A stretch of DNA of 50,263 nt, from contig CAJONQ010000020.1 in assembly GCA_905235835.1 (NCBI GenBank), positions 1-50,263 of the forward strand. Direction: 5' to 3'. Below are positions 42,152 to 50,263 of this stretch, in pieces. Each line of letters opens with the position of its first letter. Within the stretch, counting starts at the first letter, position 1. The notes under the pieces were generated by a model. It was not told the DNA's origin, did no database searches, and was given only the letters and a program-made list of their open reading frames with translations. The translations under genes and the position numbers were made by a program. The stretch comes from an uncultured Prevotella sp. Its GTDB lineage: Bacteria; Bacteroidota; Bacteroidia; Bacteroidales; Bacteroidaceae.

Positions 42152-43178
42152 GACTAAGAATATATATATATTAGGTATAGAGTCCAGCTGCGACGATACA
42201 TCGGCTGCCGTTCTGAAGGATGGCGTATTGCTGTCGAACGTGACAGCGTCACAGGCTGTCCATGAGGCATACGGCGGTGTGGTGCCGGAACTTGCCTCTC
42301 GTGCCCATCAGCAGAATGTGGTGCCTGTCGTTGACCAAGCCATCAAGAAAGCTGGTATTACGAAAGAGCAGTTGACGGCTGTTGCCTTCACCCGAGGACC
42401 GGGCTTGATGGGCTCGTTATTGGTAGGTGTCAGCTTCGCCAAGGGTTTTGCCCGCTCACTGGGTATTCCCCTGATTGACGTGAATCACCTGCAAGGACAT
42501 GTGATGGCGCATTTCATCAAAGAGTCAGAGGATGATACCAACCAGCCCCCGCTGCCTTTCCTGTGTCTGCTGGTCAGCGGTGGTAACTCCCAGATAGTCA
42601 AGGTGAACGCCTATAACGATATGGAGGTGTTGGGACAGACGATTGACGATGCGGCAGGGGAGGCTATCGACAAATGCTCGAAGGTGATGGGACTCGGCTA
42701 CCCCGGTGGTCCTATCATCGACCGGCTGGCTCGTCAGGGTAACCCCAAGGCATACCAGTTTGCGGAGCCGCACATCCCCGGACTCGACTATAGCTTCTCG
42801 GGACTCAAGACCTCTTTCCTTTATAATATGCGGAAATGGGTGGAGGAAGACCCCGATTTCATCGAGCATCACAAAGAGGATATCGCTGCCTCGTTGGAAT
42901 GGACGATTGTCGATATCCTGATGAAGAAGCTGCGCCTTGCCGTCAAACAGACGGGTATCAAGCATGTCGCCGTCGCTGGTGGCGTGAGTGCCAATAACGG
43001 ACTGCGTAATGCTTTCTACGACCATGCCAAACGGTTTGGCTGGACCATCTATATCCCGAAGTTCAGCTATACGACGGATAATGCCGCCATGATCGGTATC
43101 GTGGGCTATTACAAATATCTCGACGGTGAGACGTGTCCTATTGACGCGCCAGCCTTCTCGAAAGTAACATTCAAATAA
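42150..43178 (+). CDS. tsaD: tRNA threonylcarbamoyladenosine synthase subunit TsaD
   Basis: This is a 342-residue enzyme that places the threonylcarbamoyl group on A37 of ANN-reading tRNAs, with TsaB and TsaE. It shows LGIESSCDDTSAAVL, the metal-binding HLQGHVMAHF, LLVSGGNSQI and GGVSANNGLR. ATG 42150 fits the family start MTKNIYILGIESSCDD and is right after the 8-bp tandem repeat. The longer frame beginning in map would translate that repeat and is rejected. Confidence 0.95.
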   Translation: MTKNIYILGIESSCDDTSAAVLKDGVLLSNVTASQAVHEAYGGVVPELASRAHQQNVVPVVDQAIKKAGITKEQLTAVAFTRGPGLMGSLLVGVSFAKGFARSLGIPLIDVNHLQGHVMAHFIKESEDDTNQPPLPFLCLLVSGGNSQIVKVNAYNDMEVLGQTIDDAAGEAIDKCSKVMGLGYPGGPIIDRLARQGNPKAYQFAEPHIPGLDYSFSGLKTSFLYNMRKWVEEDPDFIEHHKEDIAASLEWTIVDILMKKLRLAVKQTGIKHVAVAGGVSANNGLRNAFYDHAKRFGWTIYIPKFSYTTDNAAMIGIVGYYKYLDGETCPIDAPAFSKVTFK

Positions 43179-43190
43179 AATACATCGACT

Positions 43191-43712
43191 ATGTTGGATT
43201 TTGAAAGTAAGATTATCAGCAGGGAAGTAAGTCAGATTCTCTGGGAGATTGAGAAAACTGTTGCTACGGCAGAGAGTTGTACGGGTGGACGCATCGCTGA
43301 GTCACTTATCTCCATACCCGGCGCCTCCAAGTATTTCAAGGGAGGTATCGTCTGTTATGTGGATGAGATCAAGGAGCGACTGTTAGGTGTTGACCCACAA
43401 GTGCTGGAAGAGCAGACTGCTGTCTGTGAGGAAGTTGCACGTCAGCTGGTTGCTGGTGCCTGCAAAGCGATGAACACAGACTTTGCCATCTCCGCGACAG
43501 GTTTCGCAGGACCTACAGGGGGTACCAAAGATATTCCTGTGGGAACCATCTGGCTCGCCTGCGGCTCCCCCGAGAAGCAAGTGACCCTGAAAGTGGAGGA
43601 GGACCATGGTCGTGATATCAACCTCGCTATTGCTACCAATAAAGCGATGCAGATGTTTCTTGACTTTCTTAAAGCAGAGACAGGATATATAGAAGAAGTT
43701 AAAAAATATTAA
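43191..43712 (+). CDS. CinA C-terminal domain protein (nicotinamide-nucleotide amidase)
   Basis: This is a 173-residue stand-alone CinA C-terminal domain, as in PncC, which deamidates nicotinamide mononucleotide in NAD salvage. Marks are TAESCTGGRIAESLISIPGA, the SKYFKGGIVCYVDEIK segment and SATGFAGPTGGTKDIPVGTI. It starts 12 nt after tsaD, so co-transcribed. Confidence 0.88.
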   Translation: MLDFESKIISREVSQILWEIEKTVATAESCTGGRIAESLISIPGASKYFKGGIVCYVDEIKERLLGVDPQVLEEQTAVCEEVARQLVAGACKAMNTDFAISATGFAGPTGGTKDIPVGTIWLACGSPEKQVTLKVEEDHGRDINLAIATNKAMQMFLDFLKAETGYIEEVKKY

Positions 43713-43761
43713 GAGGAAGAGAAAACTCTAAAGTTTAAACTCTAAACTCTAAACTTTTTCG

Positions 43762-43769
43762 TACCTTTG
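43762..43769 (+). promoter_or_regulatory. -7 box of the rpmB operon
   Basis: TACCTTTG followed by C, 51 nt before rpmB. It follows three copies of an ACTCTAAA-like sequence (near 43725-43753), and no exact -33 TTTG is seen. Confidence 0.6.
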
Positions 43770-43820
43770 CACCCTGTTTGGAGTAAGTTACAATTTAGGA
43801 ACTAGAAAAAGTAGATAGAA

Positions 43821-44084
43821 ATGTCTAAAATTTGTCAGATTACGGGAAAGAAGGCACAGATTGGTAATAATGTGTCTCACTCAAAGCACCGCACAAAGCG
43901 CAGCTTTGATGTAAACCTGTTCAGCAAGAAGTTCTACTATGTAGAGGAGGCTTGCTGGATTCAGTTGAAGATCAGCGCCGCTGGTCTGCGTATGATTAAT
44001 AAGGTAGGTCTGGACGCTGCCCTGAAGCAGGCTGTTGCTAAAGGTTATGTAGACTGGAAGGACATTAAAGTTATAGGAGACTAA
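43821..44084 (+). CDS. rpmB: 50S ribosomal protein L28
   Basis: This is an 87-residue protein beginning [20 protein letters not shown], the L28 signature, with the [13 protein letters not shown] segment. It binds 23S rRNA. It is the first gene of the rpmB-rpmG-DUF4295 operon, after the -7 box at 43762. Confidence 0.96.
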   Translation: MSKICQITGKKAQIGNNVSHSKHRTKRSFDVNLFSKKFYYVEEACWIQLKISAAGLRMINKVGLDAALKQAVAKGYVDWKDIKVIGD

Positions 44085-44087
44085 CAC

Positions 44088-44279
44088 ATGGCAGGCAAGA
44101 AAGCTAAAGGTAATCGCGTTCAGGTGATCCTGGAGTGCACCGAGATGAAGGAGAGTGGACTGCCCGGAACAAGTCGTTATATCACGACCAAGAACCGTAA
44201 GAACACTCCTGAGAGAATGGAATTGAAGAAGTATAACCCCATCCTGAAGCGCATGACTGTGCACAAGGAGATTAAATAA
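44088..44279 (+). CDS. rpmG: 50S ribosomal protein L33
   Basis: This is a 63-residue protein with [31 protein letters not shown] and [14 protein letters not shown], standard for L33. It lacks the zinc-binding cysteine pairs of the other L33 form. It starts 3 nt after rpmB. Confidence 0.95.
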   Translation: MAGKKAKGNRVQVILECTEMKESGLPGTSRYITTKNRKNTPERMELKKYNPILKRMTVHKEIK

Positions 44280-44291
44280 TCTGTTTAAAGC

Positions 44292-44450
44292 ATGGCAAAG
44301 AAAACCGTCGCTACCCTCCATGAAGGCTCAAAGGATGGTCGCGCTTACACAAAGGTTATCAAGATGGTAAAGAGCCCTAAGACTGGTGCTTACATCTTCG
44401 ATGAGCAGATGGTTCCTAACGAGGAGGTTAAGGACTTCTTTAAGAACTAA
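44292..44450 (+). CDS. DUF4295 family small protein
   Basis: This is a 52-residue basic protein, MAKKTVATLHEGSKDGRAYT to KDFFKN. DUF4295 is found almost only in Bacteroidetes, nearly always after rpmB and rpmG and before ftsY, as here, so a ribosome-related role is likely but unproven. It starts 12 nt after rpmG and is followed by a strong terminator. Confidence 0.85.
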   Translation: MAKKTVATLHEGSKDGRAYTKVIKMVKSPKTGAYIFDEQMVPNEEVKDFFKN

Positions 44451-44470
44451 TATCTATAGAGTAATATAGA

Positions 44471-44506
44471 AAAAGCCGAAATCTTTCATGGTTTCGGCTT
44501 TTTTTT
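44471..44506 (+). terminator. Terminator after the DUF4295 gene
   Basis: AAAGCCGAAA and GTTTCGGCTTT pair around TCTTTCAT, then eight T. Its T-run leads directly into the ftsY -7 box. Confidence 0.9.
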
Positions 44507-44507
44507 G

Positions 44508-44515
44508 TATCTTTG
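44508..44515 (+). promoter_or_regulatory. -7 box of ftsY
   Basis: TATCTTTG followed by C. The -33 position (TTTC at 44484-44487, 20 nt upstream) lies in the loop of the terminator hairpin, so terminator and promoter overlap. Confidence 0.65.
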
Positions 44516-44545
44516 CACCGATTAAATCGATTGTTTTGAGATATT

Positions 44546-45502
44546 ATGGGTATATTTGGCTTCTTTAATAAGGATAAAAAGGAGACACTCGACAAAGGAC
44601 TGGAGAAGACCAAGACGAGTGTGTTCGACAAACTGGCACGTGCGGTGGCTGGTAAGTCGAAGGTAGATGACGACGTGTTGGATGATTTGGAGGAAGTGTT
44701 GATCACCAGTGATGTGGGTGTCGATACCACCTTGAAGATTATTCAGCGTATTGAGGAGCGTGTCGCTCGTGACAAATATGTCAGCACCAGTGAGCTGAAC
44801 GGCATCCTTCGTGATGAAATCGCTGCTTTATTGGCAGAGAACAACTCTGAGGATAACGATAACTGGGACTTGCCTTCCGATCATAAACCATACGTTATCT
44901 TGGTCGTTGGTGTGAATGGTGTGGGTAAGACCACCACCATCGGCAAACTCGCCTGGCAGTTTAAGCAGGCTGGTAAGAAGGTATATCTTGGTGCCGCAGA
45001 TACCTTCCGTGCCGCTGCCGTGGAGCAGTTGTGCATCTGGGGTGAGCGTGTTGGTGTTCCTGTCGTCAAACAGCAGATGGGCAGTGACCCTGCCTCTGTG
45101 GCTTTCGACACGCTGAGTTCCGCCAAGGCGAATGGCGCGGATGTCGTTCTGATTGATACTGCCGGTCGTCTGCATAATAAAGTTGGACTGATGAACGAGC
45201 TGAAGAAGATCAAGGATGTGATGAAGAAAGTATTGCCTGAGGCTCCCGATGAGGTCATGCTCGTACTCGATGGCAGTACAGGACAGAACGCTTTTGAGCA
45301 GGCAAAGCAGTTCTCTGCCGTCACACAGATCACGTCTCTCGCCATCACCAAACTCGATGGAACCGCTAAAGGTGGTGTGGTTATTGGTATCAGCGACCAG
45401 CTGAAAGTACCTGTGAAGTATATCGGATTAGGAGAAGGAATGGAAGACCTCCAGCTGTTTAATAAGCGCCAGTTTGTAGACTCTCTCTTTAAGAATGACT
45501 AA
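44546..45502 (+). CDS. ftsY: Signal recognition particle receptor FtsY
   Basis: This is a 318-residue SRP GTPase receptor that brings translating ribosomes to the membrane. It has a short N-terminal A-like part, the helical N domain and the G domain with GVNGVGKTTTIGKLA (P loop), DTFRAAAVEQL, IDTAGRLHN and TKLDGTAKGG. The long acidic A domain of E. coli is missing. It overlaps rimO by 8 nt. Confidence 0.96.
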   Translation: MGIFGFFNKDKKETLDKGLEKTKTSVFDKLARAVAGKSKVDDDVLDDLEEVLITSDVGVDTTLKIIQRIEERVARDKYVSTSELNGILRDEIAALLAENNSEDNDNWDLPSDHKPYVILVVGVNGVGKTTTIGKLAWQFKQAGKKVYLGAADTFRAAAVEQLCIWGERVGVPVVKQQMGSDPASVAFDTLSSAKANGADVVLIDTAGRLHNKVGLMNELKKIKDVMKKVLPEAPDEVMLVLDGSTGQNAFEQAKQFSAVTQITSLAITKLDGTAKGGVVIGISDQLKVPVKYIGLGEGMEDLQLFNKRQFVDSLFKND

Positions 45503-46805
45503 AAAGACGATCGATTTCATCACGTTAGGATGCTCGAAGAACCTTGTTGACAGTGAGAAACTGATGGGACTCTTCGAGGCAAATGGCTATCATGTGACGC
45601 ATGATAGTGATGATCCGCAGGGTGAAATCGTGGTTATCAATACTTGTGGTTTCATTGAGGACGCCAAGCAAGAGAGCATCGATACCATCCTTGAGTTTGC
45701 ACAGGCAAAGACGGAAGGTCGCATCGAGAGGCTGTACGTAATGGGCTGTCTCTCAGAACGCTACCTTGCCGACCTTGAAGCGGAGATTCCAGAGGTTGAT
45801 GGCTGGTATGGGAAGTTTAATTACAAGGAACTACTAAACACTATAGGCACTATAGGAACTATAGATACTATAGATACTATAACCGCCCCCCGCCATTTAA
45901 CCACCCCACGTCATTACGCCTACATCAAGATCTCCGAGGGCTGCGACCGCCATTGTGCCTATTGCGCCATACCTATTATTACCGGTAAGCACCAGAGCCG
46001 TCCCATGGAGGAGATTCTGGAGGAAGTGCGTGCCTTGGTGGCTCAAGGGACAAAAGAGTTTCAGGTGATCGCCCAGGAGTTGACATACTATGGCATTGAT
46101 ATCGATGGAAAGCAACATATTGCCGAACTCATCGAGAAAATGGCAGACGTCGAAGGGGTGGAGTGGATTCGTCTGCATTATGCTTATCCTGCCCATTTCC
46201 CTTGGGACTTACTGAGGGTGATGAGGGAGAAAAAGAATGTCTGCAAGTATCTGGATATCGCTCTGCAGCATATCAGCGACCCCATGCTTGCTCGTATGCA
46301 GCGGCATGTGACGAAGGAGGAGACTTATGAGCTGGTGAAAAGGATGCGAGAGGAAGTGCCAGGTATCCATCTTCGTACCACTTTGATGGTTGGATTTCCC
46401 GGTGAAACCGACGAGGATTATCAAGAGTTACTGGATTTCACCCGATGGGCTCGCTTCGAGAGAATGGGGGCTTTCGCTTATTCCGAGGAAGACGGTACTT
46501 ATTCGGCAAAACATTATAAGGACGATGTGCCTGCTGATGTGAAACAAGCTCGCTTAGACCGTTTGATGCGTGTGCAGCAACAGATCAGTGCGGAGATAGA
46601 AGCGGCTAAGATTGGGAAGACATTACATGTCGTCATTGACCGTATAGAAGGTGACTGGTATGTGGGACGCAGTGAGTTCTGCTCCCCAGAAGTCGATCCG
46701 GAAGTATTGATTCCATCGAGTGAGTCATTGACTATTGGAGCCTTTTATGATGTCAAAGTGACAGATGCGGAGGAGTTTGATATTTACGCAACAACAAGAA
46801 TATGA
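45495..46805 (+). CDS. rimO: Ribosomal protein S12 methylthiotransferase RimO
   Basis: This is a 436-residue radical SAM enzyme that methylthiolates an Asp of ribosomal protein S12. The N-terminal domain has three cysteines (LGCSKNLVDSE, NTCGFIEDAK, GCLSERY) for one iron-sulfur cluster. The radical SAM site is CDRHCAYC, and a TRAM domain ends the protein. Between the two domains (about residues 116-130) is TIGTIGTIDTIDTI, encoded by a 9-bp tandem repeat. It overlaps ftsY by 8 nt and the next gene by 4 nt. Confidence 0.95.
   Translation: MTKKTIDFITLGCSKNLVDSEKLMGLFEANGYHVTHDSDDPQGEIVVINTCGFIEDAKQESIDTILEFAQAKTEGRIERLYVMGCLSERYLADLEAEIPEVDGWYGKFNYKELLNTIGTIGTIDTIDTITAPRHLTTPRHYAYIKISEGCDRHCAYCAIPIITGKHQSRPMEEILEEVRALVAQGTKEFQVIAQELTYYGIDIDGKQHIAELIEKMADVEGVEWIRLHYAYPAHFPWDLLRVMREKKNVCKYLDIALQHISDPMLARMQRHVTKEETYELVKRMREEVPGIHLRTTLMVGFPGETDEDYQELLDFTRWARFERMGAFAYSEEDGTYSAKHYKDDVPADVKQARLDRLMRVQQQISAEIEAAKIGKTLHVVIDRIEGDWYVGRSEFCSPEVDPEVLIPSSESLTIGAFYDVKVTDAEEFDIYATTRI
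45840..45884 (+). repeat. Five-unit 9-bp tandem repeat inside rimO
   Basis: ACTATAGGC, ACTATAGGA, ACTATAGAT, ACTATAGAT, ACTATAACC. The repeat is in frame and encodes a Thr-Ile-Gly/Asp linker, so unit changes would alter linker length without frameshift. Confidence 0.88.
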
Positions 46806-47083
46806 ACAACAAGGAATTCATTAACCAACTGTCAGCGCTTTCCGGGTATGACGTGAAAGATACTCAGAAACTGGTGAATAATGTCATCACTGCAATGAGT
46901 GATGCCTTTGTGGCAGACAACAGTGTCATCGTTCCTAACTTCGGTGTCTTCGAGACAAAGAAGAAGACGGAGCGTGTCATTGTTAATCCTTCTACGGGGC
47001 AGAGGATGCTCGTACCACCCAAATTGGTGTTGAACTTCAAGCCTAACCAGACATGGAAGGATAAATTGAAAGGAGGTCAGTAA
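46802..47083 (+). CDS. HU-family DNA-binding protein
   Basis: This is a 93-residue HU/IHF-type protein. It begins MNNKEFINQLSALSGYDVKD, has NFGVFETKKKTERVIVNPST (the DNA-binding arm region) and VPPKLVLNFKPNQTWKD. It overlaps the rimO stop by 4 nt (ATGA) and its last base is the first base of the next gene, so the three are tightly coupled. It may form a heterodimer with the HU domain of that next protein. Confidence 0.88.
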   Translation: MNNKEFINQLSALSGYDVKDTQKLVNNVITAMSDAFVADNSVIVPNFGVFETKKKTERVIVNPSTGQRMLVPPKLVLNFKPNQTWKDKLKGGQ

Positions 47084-48378
47084 TGGGAAAGCTAACGATA
47101 CAGGAGATTGCCAAGATTCTCGTTAAGAAGAACAAACTGACAACCAAAGAGGCGAATCAGTTTGCTTCTATGATGTTTGAGATTATTCAGCAGAACCTTA
47201 ACGAAGAGGGGCAGGTGAAGATCAAAGGCTTTGGTACGTTTAAGATGATACGTGTCGAGGCACGTGAGAGTGTCAGTGTCCGCACTGGTGAGCGTGTGCT
47301 GATAGACAGTCACGCTAAAATCACATTCACTCCAGATGCTACGATGAAGGAGTTGGTGAACAAGCCGTTCTCCCAATTCGATACGGTCATCCTGAATGAC
47401 GGCGTGGAGTTTGAGGATATTCCAGACGAGGAACCGGAAGAGGAACAAGAAGAGGTGACAGCCCCCGCACCGATGATTCATCAAGTGGTTGATCAACCTG
47501 TGGTGCCAGAGCAACCAGTGGATGTTGAGACAGAACAACAGCCTACGGAAGTTGAACCGGAAGAACAACCGGTCGAGGTTGAGACAGAACAACAGCCTAC
47601 GGAAGTTGAACAGGAAGAACAACCAGTCGAGGTAGAGACGGAACAGCAACCTACGGATGTTGAACTGGAACAGCAACCAATGGAAACTGAAACGGCTCTA
47701 CCCCTTATTACGGATCAGCAATATGACGAGCGGGAACCAGGTATTGCTTTCGATGGCGACGAACAGACTGGTTCTTGGAATAAGACTGTAGGGTATGTGT
47801 TGTTGACTCTTGTTCTGATGGCTGCTTCTGCATACGTAGGCTTTTGGTGTGGGAAGAGTACGGATAAAACGACTATTGAGGAACCCATCGTCGAAACGCC
47901 CCAAGTAGTACCTGTTGACAGTATAGAGATAATAACTGCCGATTCTATCGAGAATTTAGACGAGTCTGCTATTAACGAACCTCAGCAGGAACAGACACAG
48001 GAGGTGAAACCAGAAGCCAAGCCAGCACAACCTGCTGCGGAGGTGAAACTAGGAACCAAACCGGCACAACCTGTTGCGGAGGTGAAACCAGAAGCCAAGC
48101 CAGCACAACCTGCTGCTGAGGAGGAATCGTTCTGGAAGAAATACGAGGCTATGGATGCCCGTGTTCGCACTGGTGCCTATCATATTGTAGGAACCGACCA
48201 CGAGGTGAAGGTGCGAAAAGGAGAGACGCTCTCCAGAATTGCCCGTCATGAGTTAGGCGAGGGGATGTCTTGCTATATCGAGGTATATAATGATTTGAAA
48301 CCCAATACCCCGTTGCAGGAGGGACAGATCATCAAAATCCCCAAGCTGAAATGGAAAAAGAAAAGAACAAATAATTAA
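47083..48378 (+). CDS. HU domain, membrane helix and LysM domain in one protein
   Basis: This is a 431-residue protein. Residues 1-95 are an HU-type domain ([35 protein letters not shown]). Residues 110-230 are an acidic linker with three 18-residue repeats ([18 protein letters not shown] type, 146-199). One membrane helix spans 235-256 ([20 protein letters not shown]). Residues 257-346 carry three 13-residue repeats ([13 protein letters not shown], 308-346). A LysM domain ends the protein (about 374-422: [20 protein letters not shown]). It would bind DNA in the cytoplasm and peptidoglycan in the periplasm. Confidence 0.85.
   Translation: MGKLTIQEIAKILVKKNKLTTKEANQFASMMFEIIQQNLNEEGQVKIKGFGTFKMIRVEARESVSVRTGERVLIDSHAKITFTPDATMKELVNKPFSQFDTVILNDGVEFEDIPDEEPEEEQEEVTAPAPMIHQVVDQPVVPEQPVDVETEQQPTEVEPEEQPVEVETEQQPTEVEQEEQPVEVETEQQPTDVELEQQPMETETALPLITDQQYDEREPGIAFDGDEQTGSWNKTVGYVLLTLVLMAASAYVGFWCGKSTDKTTIEEPIVETPQVVPVDSIEIITADSIENLDESAINEPQQEQTQEVKPEAKPAQPAAEVKLGTKPAQPVAEVKPEAKPAQPAAEEESFWKKYEAMDARVRTGAYHIVGTDHEVKVRKGETLSRIARHELGEGMSCYIEVYNDLKPNTPLQEGQIIKIPKLKWKKKRTNN
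47518..47679 (+). repeat. Three 54-bp repeats in the HU-LysM gene
   Basis: These encode [36 protein letters not shown] and [18 protein letters not shown]. They lengthen the cytoplasmic linker in steps of 18 residues. Confidence 0.85.
48004..48120 (+). repeat. Three 39-bp repeats in the HU-LysM gene
   Basis: These encode [26 protein letters not shown] and [13 protein letters not shown] in the periplasmic linker, each 13 residues. Confidence 0.85.
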
Positions 48379-48392
48379 TTAATAGTATAAGT

Positions 48393-49460
48393 ATGAAACT
48401 GAAAATTGCAGTCCTTCCTGGTGACGGAATAGGACCAGAGATTATGAGACAGGGCGTTGCCGTGATGGACGCCATTGCAGAGAAGTTCGGACATGAGTTC
48501 TCTTACGAGGAGGCTCTTTGTGGTGCTCATGCCATTGATGCCGTGGGCGATCCGTACCCAGAGGCTACCCATGATGTGTGTATGCGTGCCGACGCTGTAT
48601 TGTTTGCCGCTGTCGGTGACCTTCGTTTCGACAACAACCCCACGGCTAAGGTACGTCCTGAGCAGGGTCTTCTTGCCATGCGTAAGAAACTGGGATTGTT
48701 CGCCAATGTACGTCCTGTCGCTACTTTCGACTGTCTGCTGCATAAGTCTCCTTTGAAGGATGAGTTACTGAAAGGTGCCGATTTCGTGGTTATCCGTGAG
48801 TTGACGGGGGGTATGTATTTCGGAGAGAAATACCAAGACAATGACAAGGCTTACGATACCGATATCTATACCCGTCCAGAGATTGAGCGTATCCTGAAGG
48901 TTGCCTTCGAGACGGCACAGAAGCGGAAGAAGCACCTGACAGTCGTGGACAAGGCTAATGTCTTGGCAAGTTCTCGTCTGTGGCGTCAGATAGCCAAGGA
49001 GATGGAACCACAGTATCCTGATGTCCATACCGATTATATGTTTATCGACAATGCCTCTATGCGTGTACTGACAGAGCCTCGTTTCTTTGATGTCATCGTG
49101 ACAGAGAACACGTTCGGTGACATCCTGACCGACGAGACATCATGTATCACGGGTTCGATGGGCTTGCAGCCCTCATCCTCATTAGGTGAGCATACCCCAT
49201 TGTTCGAGCCTGTTCATGGCTCATGGCCTCAGGCTGCCGGGCAGAACATCGCCAACCCATTGGCTGAGATTCTCTCTGCTGCTATGTTGTTGGAGCATTT
49301 CGACCTCAAGAAAGAGGGAGCGTTGATTCGTGATGCTGTGAATGCTTCTCTGGATGCCAATGTACGTACTCCGGAAATACAAGTAGAAGGTGGTGCCAAG
49401 TATGGTACTAAGGAAGTTGGAGCATGGATCGTAGACTATATCAAAAAAGCATCACTTTAA
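48393..49460 (+). CDS. leuB: 3-isopropylmalate dehydrogenase
   Basis: This is a 355-residue NAD-dependent enzyme of leucine synthesis. Marks are [11 protein letters not shown], the substrate motif [39 protein letters not shown] and [20 protein letters not shown]. The other leu genes are not in the window, so it stands apart from the usual leuACD cluster or is at its end. It starts 15 nt after the HU-LysM gene and overlaps the TPR gene by 37 nt. Confidence 0.95.
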   Translation: MKLKIAVLPGDGIGPEIMRQGVAVMDAIAEKFGHEFSYEEALCGAHAIDAVGDPYPEATHDVCMRADAVLFAAVGDLRFDNNPTAKVRPEQGLLAMRKKLGLFANVRPVATFDCLLHKSPLKDELLKGADFVVIRELTGGMYFGEKYQDNDKAYDTDIYTRPEIERILKVAFETAQKRKKHLTVVDKANVLASSRLWRQIAKEMEPQYPDVHTDYMFIDNASMRVLTEPRFFDVIVTENTFGDILTDETSCITGSMGLQPSSSLGEHTPLFEPVHGSWPQAAGQNIANPLAEILSAAMLLEHFDLKKEGALIRDAVNASLDANVRTPEIQVEGGAKYGTKEVGAWIVDYIKKASL

Positions 49461-50113
49461 CCATTTGCTGTTGGCTGATGACGATGGGCATCCAGGCGCA
49501 GTCGAACCAGGAATGGCGAGACTCCCTGAATGCCATTAACCAACAGATAGCACGGTCTCCCTATAATGTCAATCTGCATCTTCGGAAAGCTGCCATTAAC
49601 CTGGAGCTGCAGCAATGGGAATTTGCCATAGACGAGTATAAAACAATTCTCCGGCATGATGAGAAGAATCTCACTGCATTGTTTTATCGTGCCTATGCTT
49701 ATACCCATATGCGTCGCTACGACTTGGCGAAGAATGACTATAATGACATCTTGTTGGAGAAACCAACCCACTTGGAGGCTCGACTTGGATTAGCTTATGT
49801 CCATCAGCTGATGGGAAAGCGTAATGATGCGCTCGACCTCCTGAATATTGTGGTGGAGCAACATCCTGACTCTATTTCCGGTTATGTGGCACGTGCGTCA
49901 TTGGAGACGGATATGCAGCGTTATGAAGCTGCGCTCTATGATTGGGAGATGGCTAAGAAATTAGACCCTGAGAATGTCGACTATCAGTTGTCATATATTG
50001 ATGTGTTGATTTCTATGGGCAGAAAGGATGCCGCACGAAGGGAACTCGACGAGTTATCGGGTAGGGGAGTCAACCAAGGAGCACTCCGTGCTTTCTATAA
50101 GCGAATCAAATAA
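49424..50113 (+). CDS. Exported TPR-repeat protein
   Basis: This is a 229-residue protein with a signal peptide ([20 protein letters not shown], then MGIQAQ) and about five TPR repeats (for example [22 protein letters not shown]). TPRs mediate protein contacts in the periplasm; partners are unknown. ATG 49424 lies inside leuB in another frame, and is kept because it gives a complete signal peptide. Confidence 0.8.
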   Translation: MDRRLYQKSITLTICCWLMTMGIQAQSNQEWRDSLNAINQQIARSPYNVNLHLRKAAINLELQQWEFAIDEYKTILRHDEKNLTALFYRAYAYTHMRRYDLAKNDYNDILLEKPTHLEARLGLAYVHQLMGKRNDALDLLNIVVEQHPDSISGYVARASLETDMQRYEAALYDWEMAKKLDPENVDYQLSYIDVLISMGRKDAARRELDELSGRGVNQGALRAFYKRIK

Positions 50114-50177
50114 AGATATACTTCTCACTCATTCCTATACCTCCTGTCCCCCCCTTGAAGCCGTCACCTTCCTGTTT

Positions 50178-50238
50178 GTTCCATAGGGTGGAACACTTTG
50201 TTCCATGGGGTGGAACAACTTGTTCCATGGCATGGAAT
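50178..50238. repeat. Three 17-bp dyads in a 22-bp period, right edge
   Basis: GTTCCATAGGGTGGAAC (50178-50194), GTTCCATGGGGTGGAAC (50200-50216) and GTTCCATGGCATGGAAT (50222-50238), each start 22 bp after the last. Each unit is an imperfect palindrome. The array may go on beyond the window. Confidence 0.8.
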
Positions 50239-50263
50239 AAAGTATCCCCTTGACTCCGATCTT

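Noticed and set aside
47092..47676. 194-codon minus-strand frame rich in Phe, Leu and Arg
   Set aside because: It is the mirror of the Glu/Gln-rich repeats in the HU-LysM gene.
50178..50238. CRISPR array
   Set aside because: Only 5-nt spacers and palindromic units; no cas genes in the window.

Overview
The window reads as a chromosomal segment of a Bacteroidales bacterium, most likely Prevotellaceae. Three lines of evidence point there. Promoters follow the Bacteroidetes pattern (TTTG, 19-20 nt, TAnnTTTG). LpxC and FabZ are fused, and rpmB, rpmG and a DUF4295 gene sit next to each other. The large surface protein at 35337-38489 ends in a Prevotella-style C-terminal segment (YDLSGRRI, then IFIHNGKKYINK). 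No species can be named from the sequence alone.

Layout. 1-2413 is host DNA: a HIT protein, a DUF1015 protein, a YigZ/IMPACT protein and tRNA-Ser(CGA). 2402-13603 (or to 13702) is an integrative and mobilizable element inserted in the 3' end of that tRNA. It carries a tyrosine recombinase, a helix-turn-helix protein, a DUF3987 P-loop ATPase, a Toprim primase and a MobV relaxase. Its cargo is a set of secreted or lipoprotein genes, a HAD-family protein and a YafQ-type toxin-antitoxin pair. 13737-25186 is mostly leftward housekeeping: PBP1A, MiaA, LpxA, LpxC/FabZ, LpxD, an HD phosphohydrolase, a GH25 lysozyme, NudC and KdsB, with TrmN6 on the plus strand. 25392-34805 runs rightward: a MORN protein, YhcH, GlgB, DapA, an AraC regulator and a four-gene Rsb-like partner-switching module. 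35337-38676 holds a 1050-residue surface protein and a 55-residue peptide. tRNA-Arg(ACG), htpG (minus), map, tsaD, a CinA-like gene, rpmB-rpmG-DUF4295, ftsY, rimO, two HU-type genes, leuB and a TPR gene complete the window.

The mobile element is the part most likely to hold undescribed biology. Three of its promoters (helix-turn-helix operon, relaxase, orf131) carry the same AT-rich 17-20 bp site exactly 41-42 nt before the -7 box, and none has a -33 TTTG. This suggests one activator controls excision, replication and mobilization together. The secreted-protein gene at 10161 has a promoter followed by a rod-like leader of about 125 nt. One strand of that rod can also pair with the bases just before the start codon, which is a riboswitch-like layout. 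A small RNA of about 68 nt is predicted on the minus strand before the DUF3987 gene. Six TGTTCA-type repeats precede the primase. Two neighbouring cargo genes share a homologous tail, and in one of them the tail matches a C2H2 zinc finger.

In the host part, two items stand out. One is a protein joining an HU domain, a membrane helix and a periplasmic LysM domain (47083-48378). The other is the Rsb-like module, whose last member looks like a histidine kinase without its phosphoacceptor histidine. Short tandem repeats occur before tsaD (8 bp), inside rimO (9 bp, in frame), in the HU-LysM gene (54 and 39 bp) and at the right edge (22-bp spaced dyads).
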